Of a DNA stretch of 32,556 nt, positions 24,066 to 32,429 are shown piece after piece. The notes under the pieces are model-generated. The model made no database searches. It saw only the letters and a program-made list of their open reading frames with translations, and was not told the DNA's origin. Numbering within the stretch: position 1 is the first letter of the stretch; each line of letters opens with the position of its first letter. The DNA comes from Nitrospirota bacterium (GTDB lineage Bacteria; Nitrospirota; Thermodesulfovibrionia; Thermodesulfovibrionales; JdFR-88): assembly GCA_021813405.1 (NCBI GenBank), contig JAKAKS010000040.1, positions 1 to 32,556 on the forward strand, in the 5' to 3' direction. Made by a program: the position numbers and the translations under genes.

Positions 24066-24653
24066 TCAATTTATCGTCTTGAGGGTCTTCAGCTGCGTTT
24101 CGGCAGTACCGGCAGCCTTCCTTATCTCCGCGTTTGCCGGGTCCATCAGAAGGGCCTTGCGCCACTGCACAATAGCGGCCTGGAGCTTTCCCTGCCTGTA
24201 AAGGGCAAGGCCTTCGTTTTCCAGCCGCGTGGAGCAGCCCTTTATCCGCCTTGCGTCAGCACCCGCGGCTTCTTTCTGGCCGTCAAGCAGGTAATAAAGC
24301 CATCCGGCCGTGGCGCAATCCTTTCTCTCGTAAAAATGGTCCGCGTCCACCCTGATGGCTTTATATAAGCCGGAGCACCCGGCCCTGAGTGGTTCTTCAG
24401 ATGGATGGGCCGCCTCTGCTGCCCTGCAAATCCCCACAGCCCCCGCGTAATTACCCTTTGAAAGCATCAAATTCGCGCTCTCAACCGTTTTGGCGGAATT
24501 GAAAACCGGCTTTTTCACGGTTGTTGCCGGGGCGGGCTTAATCTCTTTGTGGGTGCACCCGGCAAAAAAAACAGAAAACAGCAGAAGAGCAAAAAGACTC
24601 CCCGCTAAAAATGGCCACCTCTGGCTGTATTGTGCGCAGCCGGAAAGGAGCAT
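24066..24653 (-). CDS. TPR-like lipoprotein
   Basis: A 195-residue predicted lipoprotein with a lipobox FAGC (Cys33) after a long n-region. The mature part is helical with TPR-like repeats, clearest in ENEGLALYRQGKLQAAIVQWRKALLMDPANAEIRKA (about 149-184) and SANLMLSKGNYAGAVGICRAA. Such proteins act as envelope scaffolds. The ATG at 24653 follows the stop of the HD-GYP gene by 1 nt, and AAGGGA inside that gene serves as its ribosome site. It is therefore in the same transcript and may be a partner of the HD-GYP protein, by inference only. Confidence 0.72.
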   Translation of the reverse strand: MLLSGCAQYSQRWPFLAGSLFALLLFSVFFAGCTHKEIKPAPATTVKKPVFNSAKTVESANLMLSKGNYAGAVGICRAAEAAHPSEEPLRAGCSGLYKAIRVDADHFYERKDCATAGWLYYLLDGQKEAAGADARRIKGCSTRLENEGLALYRQGKLQAAIVQWRKALLMDPANAEIRKAAGTAETQLKTLKTIN

Positions 24654-24654
24654 C

Positions 24655-25977
24655 CTAGATCATCCCTTGCAATACGTCCTGAAGCCCATTGTTATAAATT
24701 TTAATGAAGATACCGGCTATCTCCGGATCAAACTGGGTGCCGGAGCACCGGCGCAGTTCCTCCAGGGCCTCCGCGTGGCTCCTGGGTTTGCGGTATGGCC
24801 TTGTAGAGGTCATTGCATCGAATGAGTCCGCCACCGAGATTATAGACGCAAGAAGCGGTATCTGGCCGCCTGAAAGCCCGTCAGGATATCCCTTGCCATT
24901 AAACCATTCATGATGGTGCCTTACGGCCGGGATGTATCTTTCAAGTGACGCAGCCTTCCCAAGTATCTCGGCCCCGTGGTGGGTGTGCATGGCCATCTCC
25001 TTGAACTCCGGCTCGTCAAGCCGCCCAGGTTTCAAAAGCACGTGGTCCGGCGTCTTTATCTTGCCCACATCATGAAACAGGCAGGCCACTTCCAGGTCCT
25101 CCAGCTGTTTTCTGCTGAGCCCCATCGCCTTGCCCAGGGCTTTAGAAAGGGCCGCCACTCTTTCGGAGTGGCCCATCGTGTAAGGGTCCCTCGCGTCTAT
25201 CGCGGCCGCTATTACCTTCAGCAGGGAGGCAAAGGCATCTTCAAGATCGCTGGCGTACTGCCCCAGCTTGTCTTTCTGCTCGGTTATAAGCGAGGACATC
25301 TCGTTAAAACTTGCCGTAAGCTGGCCAAACTCGTCTTTGGAATATATTCTAAGTTTTTTTTGCCTTCCCTCTTTCAGCTCCTTGACGCCCTCGGAGAGTT
25401 CCTTTACCGGCGCGGTTATGAAAGAGGTGAGCACAAATACGCCAAGCGCGCCCAGGATGAGCGCCGCGGCAAGCCCCTTCAGCACAATGCCCCTTGCAAT
25501 GTTGCGCGCCCCTCCGAAAATAGAGCGGTTGACGCCTACTACGGCAAAACCAAGCTGCTTGTTCATAAAGGACACGGGGGTAAGCACAAGCATCTGCCCT
25601 TTTGCCCCGCTTAATACCGCAGCGTTGCGGTCCAGGGCCATCAGTTTGCCAGCAGCGGGCAACACCTTGCCCCTTAAGGAAATACGGCTGTGGGCCACCG
25701 CTTTCATGTTATTGTCCACAACGGCAATGAAGTCCAGGCCGCTATGGGCCTTGCTGATCTTGGACACCAGGTTGTCTACGGCCAGAACGTCCTGCGAGGC
25801 CAGGCTGTATGCCGCGCTTGCCGCCACGCTTGCGCCTGCCGATTCGGCGTTGCTTATCTCCGCCTGCACAAGGTAGCCGCTTACCGCTCTGATTGAAAGC
25901 ACGGAAAACGCTATTGCAATCGCAGCCAGCAGCGTGAATATAACGAGGAAGAATTTGAACCTTATTGTTGCAGTCAT
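24655..25977 (-). CDS. Membrane HAMP/HD-GYP cyclic di-GMP phosphodiesterase
   Basis: A 440-residue inner-membrane signalling protein. A first membrane helix (about 7-29) is followed by a periplasmic sensor region with cache/PAS-like VVDNNMKAVAHS (about 40-160), a second helix (about 166-188), a HAMP linker (about 189-240) and an HD-GYP domain (about 245-440). The domain has the key residues: H270, H302-D303 in LFHDVGKI, H331, H354-356 and GYP at 363-365 in GKGYPDGLSGG. It is predicted to hydrolyse c-di-GMP, opposing the GGDEF protein at 4619. An AAGGTG ribosome site precedes the ATG, and TACAAT lies 23 nt upstream. Confidence 0.92.
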   Translation of the reverse strand: MTATIRFKFFLVIFTLLAAIAIAFSVLSIRAVSGYLVQAEISNAESAGASVAASAAYSLASQDVLAVDNLVSKISKAHSGLDFIAVVDNNMKAVAHSRISLRGKVLPAAGKLMALDRNAAVLSGAKGQMLVLTPVSFMNKQLGFAVVGVNRSIFGGARNIARGIVLKGLAAALILGALGVFVLTSFITAPVKELSEGVKELKEGRQKKLRIYSKDEFGQLTASFNEMSSLITEQKDKLGQYASDLEDAFASLLKVIAAAIDARDPYTMGHSERVAALSKALGKAMGLSRKQLEDLEVACLFHDVGKIKTPDHVLLKPGRLDEPEFKEMAMHTHHGAEILGKAASLERYIPAVRHHHEWFNGKGYPDGLSGGQIPLLASIISVADSFDAMTSTRPYRKPRSHAEALEELRRCSGTQFDPEIAGIFIKIYNNGLQDVLQGMI

Positions 25978-26082
25978 TTAAACACCTTGCGGAACGCAAT
26001 ATTGTAACACAAATCACCAGAATGCCGCCGCACTGCTTCATGCCGCTCTGCAATGCCGCACTGTCTCTGTGCGGGAGCACTG

Positions 26083-26091
26083 TGCTAAAAT
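26083..26091 (+). promoter_or_regulatory. Candidate extended -10 of priA
   Basis: TGCTAAAAT (26083-26091) fits an extended -10 element. The priA ATG (26097) is just 5 nt further, about where transcription should begin. No clear -35 is visible. Confidence 0.35.
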
Positions 26092-26096
26092 CCGTG

Positions 26097-27953
26097 ATGG
26101 CCCTGGCGGACTTGGTATTCCCCCGCAAACTGAAACCCCTCACCTACCGGATTCCGGCGCACATGGGCCGGCTGAGGCCCGGCGCAATCGTACTGGCGGA
26201 GCTTGGCAAAACAGTTCTAAATGCGCTTGTCCTGGATGTTTTTGAAAAGGCAAACGGCGCCGCTTCCGGCCTGAAATTAAAAGAAATCACGGGGCTTGCC
26301 GAAACAAAAGCCGCGCTTTCACCAGCGTTGGTAAAGCTGGTCAAATGGGCTTCCGGCTATTACATGGCTGAAGAGGGGCTGGTGCTGAAAGCCATGTTCG
26401 GCGGCGGGTTGTTCGAAAAGAGGAGGCCGCGCAAAAAAACAGTTCCCGGGCCCGTCCAGATGGCCCCGGAAACTGTTGGCATTGAAGAACCGGCCCTGGC
26501 AGACGGCATCGCGGGAAACGGTTATAAAACATTCCTTCTGAAAGCTCCTGACACCGCTTTTGAGCGCGCTTTTGCCATTCGGGCCTCCAAAGGCCAAAAA
26601 GGCGTAGTCCTGCTTTGCCCGGAGATTACCATGATACCCGCGATAGAGCCCCTTGCCAGAAACACGTTTGGTGACAGGCTGCGGGTGCTGCACAGCGGCA
26701 TAAGCCAGGCCGCCAGAAGCCGGATATTCAGCGAGATCGCCGATGGCGTGGTGGATGCGGTGCTTGGCACGCGGATAGCCGTTTTTGCGCCCTTTGAAAG
26801 GGTGTCCATGATAGCTGTAACATGCGAAGAGAACATAAACTACAAAAACATGGAATGGCTTAAATACCACGCCAGGGATGTGGCCGTTATGAGGGGATAT
26901 CTGGAGGGGGCCAGGGTGCTTCTGTCCTCAATTTGCCCCTCTGCGGAATCCTGGGCAAATGCGGCGCGCGGCAAGTACCAGCTGATTGAACCCCCGCCCG
27001 CCCGGAAGGAATTCCGGCTGAAGACCGTGCGCTTCAGGCAGGCGGACGGCAAAAGTGAGGGCTGCGTGGCCGGCACGGTGCGCGACGCGCTTTCAAAAAA
27101 GGTTTCATCCGGTGGCCGGGCGCTGGTAATAGGAAGCCACACGGGCCATTCCGTCCCGCTCTGCGAGGACTGCGGCCACATCTCGCGCTGCAGCAACTGC
27201 GGCCTGCCGCTTATCTTTCATAAATCCGGCGGGGGAAATCTCCGGTGCGGCTGCTGCGGGTTGCAACAGAGCGCCAGGTCCGGCTGCGCCCGCTGCCGGG
27301 GGGTAAATATAAAGCTGCTTGGGGCTGGAACCGAAAGGCTTGAAGAGGAACTGAAGGCGTGCTGGCCTGTAAGGCCTGAGGACGATAAGGACGGACAGGA
27401 AGAAACAAAACAGGCATTTGTAATTGGCGCCAGGCCGGCTGTCCGCAGCAAAAAAACAGGCAGTAAAACACCGGAGGAAAAATTCGATATCGTTGTTATA
27501 GTGAACCCGGAGGGGCCGCTCTTCAAGCCGGAGTTCCGCGCCAGGGAAAGGGCATTCCAGGACATGTGTTACCTTTCAGAAAAAATAGCGCCCGGCGGCT
27601 CGTTTTTATGGCAGACGGCGCAGCCCGGCCTGCTTGGGAATTTAAAAAGGCTGGATTACCGCGAGTTCATGGATGCCGAACTTCAGGAAAGAAACAGCAT
27701 CGGGCTGCCCCCTTTCTGGAGGACCGCGCTGATATCATTCAAATCCGCCCCGAAAGGCAAATTCCCGGACATGCCGGATGTCCTGTTTCTGGGCCCGGTC
27801 CAAAGGCTTGGAAAGAAAGGGGCCAAAAGCTTTTCCGTAATCGTGAGGGCAAAGGACGCCAAAAGCCTTAAAAAGGCGGTGGCCGGATACCTCGAACTGA
27901 TTGGGTTTAAACCCGGGCGGGAAAAACCCGTTGTGGATATAGACCCTCTGTAA
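26097..27953 (+). CDS. priA: PriA primosomal protein, predicted helicase-inactive
   Basis: PriA restarts stalled replication forks. From the ATG at 26097 (ALADLVFPRKLKPLTYRIP is the family start; the frame extends upstream without similarity) there are 618 residues. The 3'-DNA-binding domain is present. All eight zinc-cluster cysteines remain (C356, C359, C365, C368, C384, C387, C397, C400). LLCPEITMIP, VLHSGISQAARSRIF and LGTRIAVFAPF are also recognisable. The ATPase core, however, is degenerate. The Walker A place (usually GVTGSGKT) reads KAPDTAFE (149-156), the DEEH place reads TCEEN (242-246), and the QxxGRxGR motif is gone (about 490-500). The frame is intact, so this looks like a conserved non-helicase PriA, as known in actinobacteria, rather than a pseudogene. 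Confidence 0.88.
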   Translation: MALADLVFPRKLKPLTYRIPAHMGRLRPGAIVLAELGKTVLNALVLDVFEKANGAASGLKLKEITGLAETKAALSPALVKLVKWASGYYMAEEGLVLKAMFGGGLFEKRRPRKKTVPGPVQMAPETVGIEEPALADGIAGNGYKTFLLKAPDTAFERAFAIRASKGQKGVVLLCPEITMIPAIEPLARNTFGDRLRVLHSGISQAARSRIFSEIADGVVDAVLGTRIAVFAPFERVSMIAVTCEENINYKNMEWLKYHARDVAVMRGYLEGARVLLSSICPSAESWANAARGKYQLIEPPPARKEFRLKTVRFRQADGKSEGCVAGTVRDALSKKVSSGGRALVIGSHTGHSVPLCEDCGHISRCSNCGLPLIFHKSGGGNLRCGCCGLQQSARSGCARCRGVNIKLLGAGTERLEEELKACWPVRPEDDKDGQEETKQAFVIGARPAVRSKKTGSKTPEEKFDIVVIVNPEGPLFKPEFRARERAFQDMCYLSEKIAPGGSFLWQTAQPGLLGNLKRLDYREFMDAELQERNSIGLPPFWRTALISFKSAPKGKFPDMPDVLFLGPVQRLGKKGAKSFSVIVRAKDAKSLKKAVAGYLELIGFKPGREKPVVDIDPL

Positions 27954-27966
27954 ATTTATTCAAGAA

Positions 27967-28920
27967 TCAGACTATAACCGTTTTGCGCGAGGCAAGTATT
28001 TTCCGGGCGGCTTCGATGTCTCTGGCGATGGCTTCCTTAAGCGCCTGCACTGAGGCGAAGGTCTCCTCGCTTCTCAGCCGCTCCACAAAGTAAACGCTTA
28101 ACTGGCTTCCAAGCAAGTCCGCCTTGAAATCCATTATATGTACCTCGCAGGCAAGCGTGTTGACCCCGAAGGTAGGGTTTCTGCCAATGTTTAAAACCGC
28201 GTCCCGCAGTTTGCCCTTCACAAGGGCCTTGACCACGTAAACCCCTTCTTTTGGTATCAGCTCGTGCGGGGTGCGTATATTGGCCGTGGGGAACCCCAGA
28301 AGGCTTGCGCCCCTCCCGGCCCCCTTCTCCACCGTCCCCTCTATCATGTATGCCCGGCCAAGCATCCCGGCCGCCTCTGAAACCCTGCCTCTTTCAAGAA
28401 GCGCCCTTATCCGGCTGCTGCTTACCACCTGGCCTTTTGCCATGGCGTGCCTTACTACATGAAGGCCAAAGCCGTACTTGCGGCCAAGCTTCCTTAAGAG
28501 TTTTGTATCGCCTTTCTTGGCCCTGCCAAAGGTGTAATTGTGGCCGACAATCACATGCACCGGGGATATCTTTTCAACAAGCACGCGCCTCACAAAATCC
28601 TCCGGTTCCAGCCTGGCAAACTCCCGGTTAAAGTTTACAAGCAGCAGTTTTTTAATCCCCTGCGCCGCCATAAGCCGCGCCTTCTCTTCAACGGGGGTCA
28701 GAAGCCTCAGCGGGCTGTCGGGTGAAAATACTTTTACCGGATGGGGGTCGAAGGACATCGCCATCGGCGTACCGCCCACCTGCCCGGCCTTGCGGGCAAC
28801 CTCCCGCATGATCTTCTGGTGGCCAATATGAACCCCATCGAAATTGCCGATGGTTAGCACAGTTTTGGGATATGGTTTTTTGAGTGCCGGGAGGCCTCTT
28901 ATTATCTCAATGCCGCTCAC
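27967..28920 (-). CDS. ribF: Bifunctional riboflavin kinase / FAD synthetase
   Basis: RibF phosphorylates riboflavin to FMN and adenylylates FMN to FAD. The 317 residues have both domains. The N-terminal nucleotidyltransferase contains TIGNFDGVHIGHQ (about 21-33), FDPHP and VGHNYTFGRAKKGD. The C-terminal riboflavin kinase contains GAGRGASLLGFPTANI and NIGRNPTFG. The start is a GTG at 28920, inside the end of coaE with a 14-nt overlap. It converges closely (13 nt) on priA, with no terminator visible. Co-transcription with coaE groups two adenine-nucleotide cofactor enzymes. Confidence 0.95.
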   Translation of the reverse strand: MSGIEIIRGLPALKKPYPKTVLTIGNFDGVHIGHQKIMREVARKAGQVGGTPMAMSFDPHPVKVFSPDSPLRLLTPVEEKARLMAAQGIKKLLLVNFNREFARLEPEDFVRRVLVEKISPVHVIVGHNYTFGRAKKGDTKLLRKLGRKYGFGLHVVRHAMAKGQVVSSSRIRALLERGRVSEAAGMLGRAYMIEGTVEKGAGRGASLLGFPTANIRTPHELIPKEGVYVVKALVKGKLRDAVLNIGRNPTFGVNTLACEVHIMDFKADLLGSQLSVYFVERLRSEETFASVQALKEAIARDIEAARKILASRKTVIV

Positions 28921-29500
28921 GTCCGGCCTCCGTCAGCCTGCGGTAAATCCGGCCCACCTGCCAGCGGGCCTGCTTTACAGAGCCCTGATTGTTTATGATA
29001 ATCCCGGCCCGCCTTGCCTTCTCCAGCGCGGGCAACTGGGCCTGAAGCCTTCCGGCCGCCTCCTGTCGCGGGATGCCGTTTTTTTCAAGACGGGCAAGCG
29101 CCGTTTCGTTGTCGGCGTACACATCCATTGCCACGTCGAACCTGGATTCGTACCCGCACTCAAAAAGAAGCGGTATCTCAACAACCGCTACGTCCCCTTT
29201 GCATGCCGCAATGGCATTATCAATCTTTTCAAGAACAGGCGGGTGCAGTATGGCCTCCAGCCTCTCTCTGCCGGCAGGGTCTGAAAAAATTATCGAGGCC
29301 AGCTTCTTTTTCTGAAGCTGCTCTCCTTCAAAGACCGCGCCGCCAAATGCGGAATGGATCCTTTGCAGTATCATGGGATCGGACAAAAGCTCTTTCACAA
29401 TATCATCAGCGCTCAGGCAGCATGCCCCAAGCTCGGCGAAAAACCCAAGCACGCTGGATTTCCCGCTGCCGTAATTGCCGGTTAATGCCGCCCTGATCAC
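28907..29500 (-). CDS. coaE: Dephospho-CoA kinase
   Basis: CoaE catalyses the final ATP-dependent step of coenzyme A synthesis. The 197 residues include the P-loop GNYGSGKSS (8-16), LSADDIVKEL, the LHPPVLEKI segment and VVEIPLLFE, all conserved in the family. The start is a GTG at 29500. TATAAT lies 8 nt upstream and there is no Shine-Dalgarno, so the transcript may be leaderless. It precedes ribF and is divergent from proA, with a shared spacer of about 100 nt. Confidence 0.93.
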   Translation of the reverse strand: MIRAALTGNYGSGKSSVLGFFAELGACCLSADDIVKELLSDPMILQRIHSAFGGAVFEGEQLQKKKLASIIFSDPAGRERLEAILHPPVLEKIDNAIAACKGDVAVVEIPLLFECGYESRFDVAMDVYADNETALARLEKNGIPRQEAAGRLQAQLPALEKARRAGIIINNQGSVKQARWQVGRIYRRLTEAGRERH

Positions 29501-29508
29501 GAATTCGT

Positions 29509-29514
29509 ATTATA
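29509..29514 (-). promoter_or_regulatory. coaE -10 element
   Basis: A consensus TATAAT on the minus strand (29514-29509) ends 8 nt before the coaE GTG. No good -35 is seen at normal spacing. Confidence 0.4.
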
Positions 29515-29543
29515 ACTCAGAAAACGGCAGCGCCCGTAAAATC

Positions 29544-29572
29544 TTGAAAAATGGCCTTTCATCCTATATCTT
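29544..29572 (+). promoter_or_regulatory. Candidate proA promoter
   Basis: TTGAAA (29544-29549), 17 nt, then TATCTT (29567-29572); a TATATC at 29565 is an alternative. An AGGAG ribosome site (29591-29595) follows before the ATG at 29603, so this gene has an ordinary leader. Confidence 0.45.
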
Positions 29573-29602
29573 AAAACTAGAAACAATTACAGGAGAAATA
29601 TC

Positions 29603-30859
29603 ATGAATATAAAGGACTTAGTCAGCCAAAAGGCCGTTGAGGCCAAGGCCGGGGCAAGGGACCTTCTGAAGGCAAGGCCGGGCGTAAAAAGCGATCTGTT
29701 ATTGAAAATGGCCGGCGCCCTGGAGGCCGCCACGGGCAAGCTGATAGCTGAGAATGCAAAGGACGTGGAGGCGGCAAAAAAGAAGATACTCTCCGGCGCG
29801 CTTATAGACAGGCTTACGCTTGATGAAAAGCGTGTAAAGGAGATGGCCTGCGGGCTGAGGGAGGTTGCGGCCCTGCCAGACCCGGTGGGCGAGATAACAG
29901 GCGTCCGCCAGAGGCCAAACGGGATGTCCGTGGGGCGCATGCGCGTGCCCATCGGGGTAATAGGGATAATCTATGAATCCAGGCCTAATGTTACAGCGGA
30001 CGCAACGGCGTTATGCCTTAAATCTGGCAACGCGGTGCTTCTTCGCGGCGGCTCCGAGGCGATAAACTCCAACCGGGCCATCGTGGAGATACTGCGGGCG
30101 GAGGCCAAAAAGGCAGGCATAAACGAGGGCGCAATAAGTTTCATAGACATCCCGGACAGGGAAGCCATACTGGAGATGGTAAAGCTTGAGGGGCTGGTGG
30201 ACGTGGTAATCCCGCGCGGCGGCGAAGGGCTTATACGCACCGTTACGGAAAACTCCCGCATACCCGTTTTGAAGCATTACAAAGGGGTGTGCCACATATT
30301 TGTGGACAGGGATGCGGACCTTATCATGGCCGAAGAGCTATGCATAAACGCCAAGGTGCAGAGGCCGGGCACTTGCAACGCCATGGAGACGATGCTTGTG
30401 GACGAGCAGATAGCCGAGGGCTTCCTGCCAAAGGTCCTTGCGGCAATGGAGAAAAAGGGGGTTGCCGTAAAAGGGGACCAGAAGACCCGCGCCATTTATC
30501 CTAAAGCGGACGAATTGTCTGAGGACGATTATTACAAGGAATATCTGGACCTGATACTAAACGTGCGCGTAGTGGCGGGCATCGACGAGGCGATGGACCA
30601 TATAGCCAAATACGGCTCCGCCCATTCCGACGCCATCGTAACCATGAACTACGAAAAGGCGATGAGATTTTTAAGGGAGGTGGATTCGTCCGCGGTGCTT
30701 ATAAACGCGTCCACAAGATTAAACGACGGCGGCCAGTTCGGGCTGGGCGCGGAGATCGGAATCTCCACGGACAAGATACACGCCAGGGGGCCGATGGGGC
30801 TGGAGGAGCTTACCTGCGCCAAGTTCGTGGTGCTTGGCAGCGGACAGATACGGCAGTAG
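29603..30859 (+). CDS. proA: Gamma-glutamyl phosphate reductase
   Basis: ProA reduces gamma-glutamyl phosphate with NADPH to glutamate semialdehyde in proline synthesis. The 418 residues are full length with the family landmarks: VPIGVIGIIYESRPNVT, the cofactor region LKSGNAVLLRGGSEA, the catalytic Cys258 in RPGTCNAMETML, and the C-terminal FGLGAEIGISTDKIHARGP. The ATG at 29603 has an AGGAG site 7 nt upstream. No proB is adjacent in the window. It is the last gene of typical chromosomal composition before the AT-rich right end. Confidence 0.96.
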   Translation: MNIKDLVSQKAVEAKAGARDLLKARPGVKSDLLLKMAGALEAATGKLIAENAKDVEAAKKKILSGALIDRLTLDEKRVKEMACGLREVAALPDPVGEITGVRQRPNGMSVGRMRVPIGVIGIIYESRPNVTADATALCLKSGNAVLLRGGSEAINSNRAIVEILRAEAKKAGINEGAISFIDIPDREAILEMVKLEGLVDVVIPRGGEGLIRTVTENSRIPVLKHYKGVCHIFVDRDADLIMAEELCINAKVQRPGTCNAMETMLVDEQIAEGFLPKVLAAMEKKGVAVKGDQKTRAIYPKADELSEDDYYKEYLDLILNVRVVAGIDEAMDHIAKYGSAHSDAIVTMNYEKAMRFLREVDSSAVLINASTRLNDGGQFGLGAEIGISTDKIHARGPMGLEELTCAKFVVLGSGQIRQ

Positions 30860-30887
30860 AATCCCCCTTTCCTGCAAGCAGCAAATT

Positions 30888-30912
30888 GGCCCACGTTCAA
30901 TAAACGGGGGCC
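30888..30912 (+). terminator. Strong hairpin after proA
   Basis: GGCCCACGTT (30888-30897) and AACGGGGGCC (30903-30912) pair over 10 positions with one mismatch around a CAATA loop, 28 nt after the proA stop. No T-run follows, so it may be a terminator of non-classic form or a 3'-stabilising hairpin. Confidence 0.45.
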
Positions 30913-31130
30913 TGTTCTCACAGGAGGCGTGACTCAGGCGCATCCAGAAGTGACTTTCAGTTACGTCCAGAAGACCTCATCCGGCAGTATAATAAAAATT
31001 GTGCACAGTTCGGCCATAACTCGGGAGGGATTACGAATCAACAACGGTGCGGATTTCCAAAGGAAAGCCGTGAAGTGTCCCCAGTTTTATTGTAGCCACG
31101 TTTTTTATTTTGGAAATAATCAAGGAAGGG
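30913..31130. other. Non-coding boundary region
   Basis: I see no gene. A plus-strand open frame (30929-31192) resembles nothing and runs into the oppositely oriented RT-like gene. Composition shifts from typical chromosomal sequence to AT-rich across this stretch. A TATAAT at 30988-30993 has no -35 partner. It probably contains the left boundary of an acquired segment, but no integration repeat was identified. Confidence 0.35.
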
Positions 31131-32429
31131 TCATGTGCTTTGGTTCGAGGCCGCGATTAATTCAAGAAAGGCAGCTTGCAAACTTGGTCTGATTGTATAT
31201 AGATCGCGATGTTTCAATCTTCTTGTTGGCTGACCTGCCTTGTCTCTCGGATGGGCCGTTAATGATTGCAATCTCAACTGATGTAATAGATTAAAGGCAA
31301 GACAGGTTTTTGGTAAGTTCTCCTGCATTGTAGGATTTTGAAGCATGGAGCCATATTTACCGTAAGTTCTATCCGGCAAAATTCTTTTAAATAAGCATTC
31401 AAATAATAAATCACAGAAGCTGTCTAATGCTATTAAACAAGCATTTATATTTGATTCGTAATCTTTTTTTATCGTGAAGGCAATCATTTCGCCATTTTTA
31501 TGCTTATCGCCTAACACTCTCGCCCAATCAAATGAAGGAAGTTGTATACCGATCACTTGACAAATTACTTTTCCAATTAAACTTTCAATTTTGCCAATGT
31601 GTCGAATTTTTCCCGCGCTAAAAAATAATAAGCGGGCCGCTTCATGAGCATCCACCGCCGATCCTATATCAAGGCCATCCTCAATAATTTTTAGTGCTGC
31701 TATACGGCTTACGTCACTACTTCTGGATTTAATGGCCTCGTGCAAGAATGCTTGATAGCTGGCTTTGCCGTACTGGTTTATTTCTAAGTACTTAAGAGAA
31801 TTCTTTGTTATCCACCAATCAATTTCTTCAATTAATAAATCATGCATTTCAGCATAGGTGATATTGTTATTTTTTAGAACCCACGCAATTAATGCAGCTT
31901 TTAAAGTGCACTGCGTAGCAACAACATCACCAGTATTTTTAAAGAGCCTCTTGTAGCAAAACCCTAAACATAAACTCTTATAGGGTTCATTCATAATATC
32001 TAGTGTTGCAAAGAGTACATCGGCTTGCACAGCATGAAATATATCTTCATTGACGATAAAAGAAAGCAGTTCCTCTGAGGCTCTTTTGGGCAGCTTACTA
32101 TATCTGCCAAAATAGGAACAAATATTTGTTGACAAATGAGGATATCTTTTCAGGATTTCTATCAGCTTACGATTTAATTGACTGGCCGGTGTAGTTCTAG
32201 ATAGCAGATATTTAAATTTTGTTAAAGATGTGCTCTCAAGATTTCCGCGCCTGCATAATTCCGAAATTTTAGAACGCACACGGGGCTGATCGGCTGCTGG
32301 ATCAAATGGCTCCTCATTCGGCAGACTTATTGATTTGATTTCCTTGCGAGGATCAAAGACTTCTCTTAAATTGATTTTTGAGCTTTGTGGAAATAATCCA
32401 ATCTCTTTAGCTGCAAGATCGAGAGAAAC
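31131..32429 (-). pseudogene. C-terminal part of a putative antiviral-type reverse transcriptase, interrupted by IS66
   Basis: An AT-rich frame unlike its neighbours. Reading backward from the stop it stays open to 32430 with no usable start: the only candidate is a GTG at 32279 without a ribosome site, and no ATG occurs before the break. The first visible residues include LAAKEIGLFPQSSKI, which resembles the segment after the YxDD box of reverse transcriptases (GLxLNxxKT, motif D). The following ~380 residues are alpha-helical, HEAT-like (LIEILKRYPHLSTNICSYFGRYSKLP and similar), as in the C-terminal halves of AbiA/UG-class antiviral RTs. The finger and palm domains with the catalytic Asp pair are missing and would lie on the far side of the IS. 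The RT assignment is inference. Confidence 0.5.
32422..32429. repeat. Predicted 8-bp IS66 target duplication (one copy visible)
   Basis: AGAGAAAC directly precedes the IS terminus. IS66-family insertions duplicate 8 bp, so the second copy should follow the far end of the element, outside this window. Confidence 0.4.

Noticed and set aside
25965-26096. 44-codon upstream extension of priA
   Set aside because: PriA similarity begins at MALADLVFPRKLKPLTYRIP (26097). The extension overlaps the divergent HD-GYP start and contains its promoter region.
30929-31192. 87-codon plus-strand open frame after proA
   Set aside because: No ribosome site or similarity, and it overlaps the oppositely oriented RT-like gene.
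31131-32279. RT-like frame as an intact 382-residue gene starting at GTG 32279
   Set aside because: The coding-like sequence continues in frame past this codon to the IS end, there is no ribosome site, and motif-D-like residues lie upstream of the GTG, so it is a truncated remnant.
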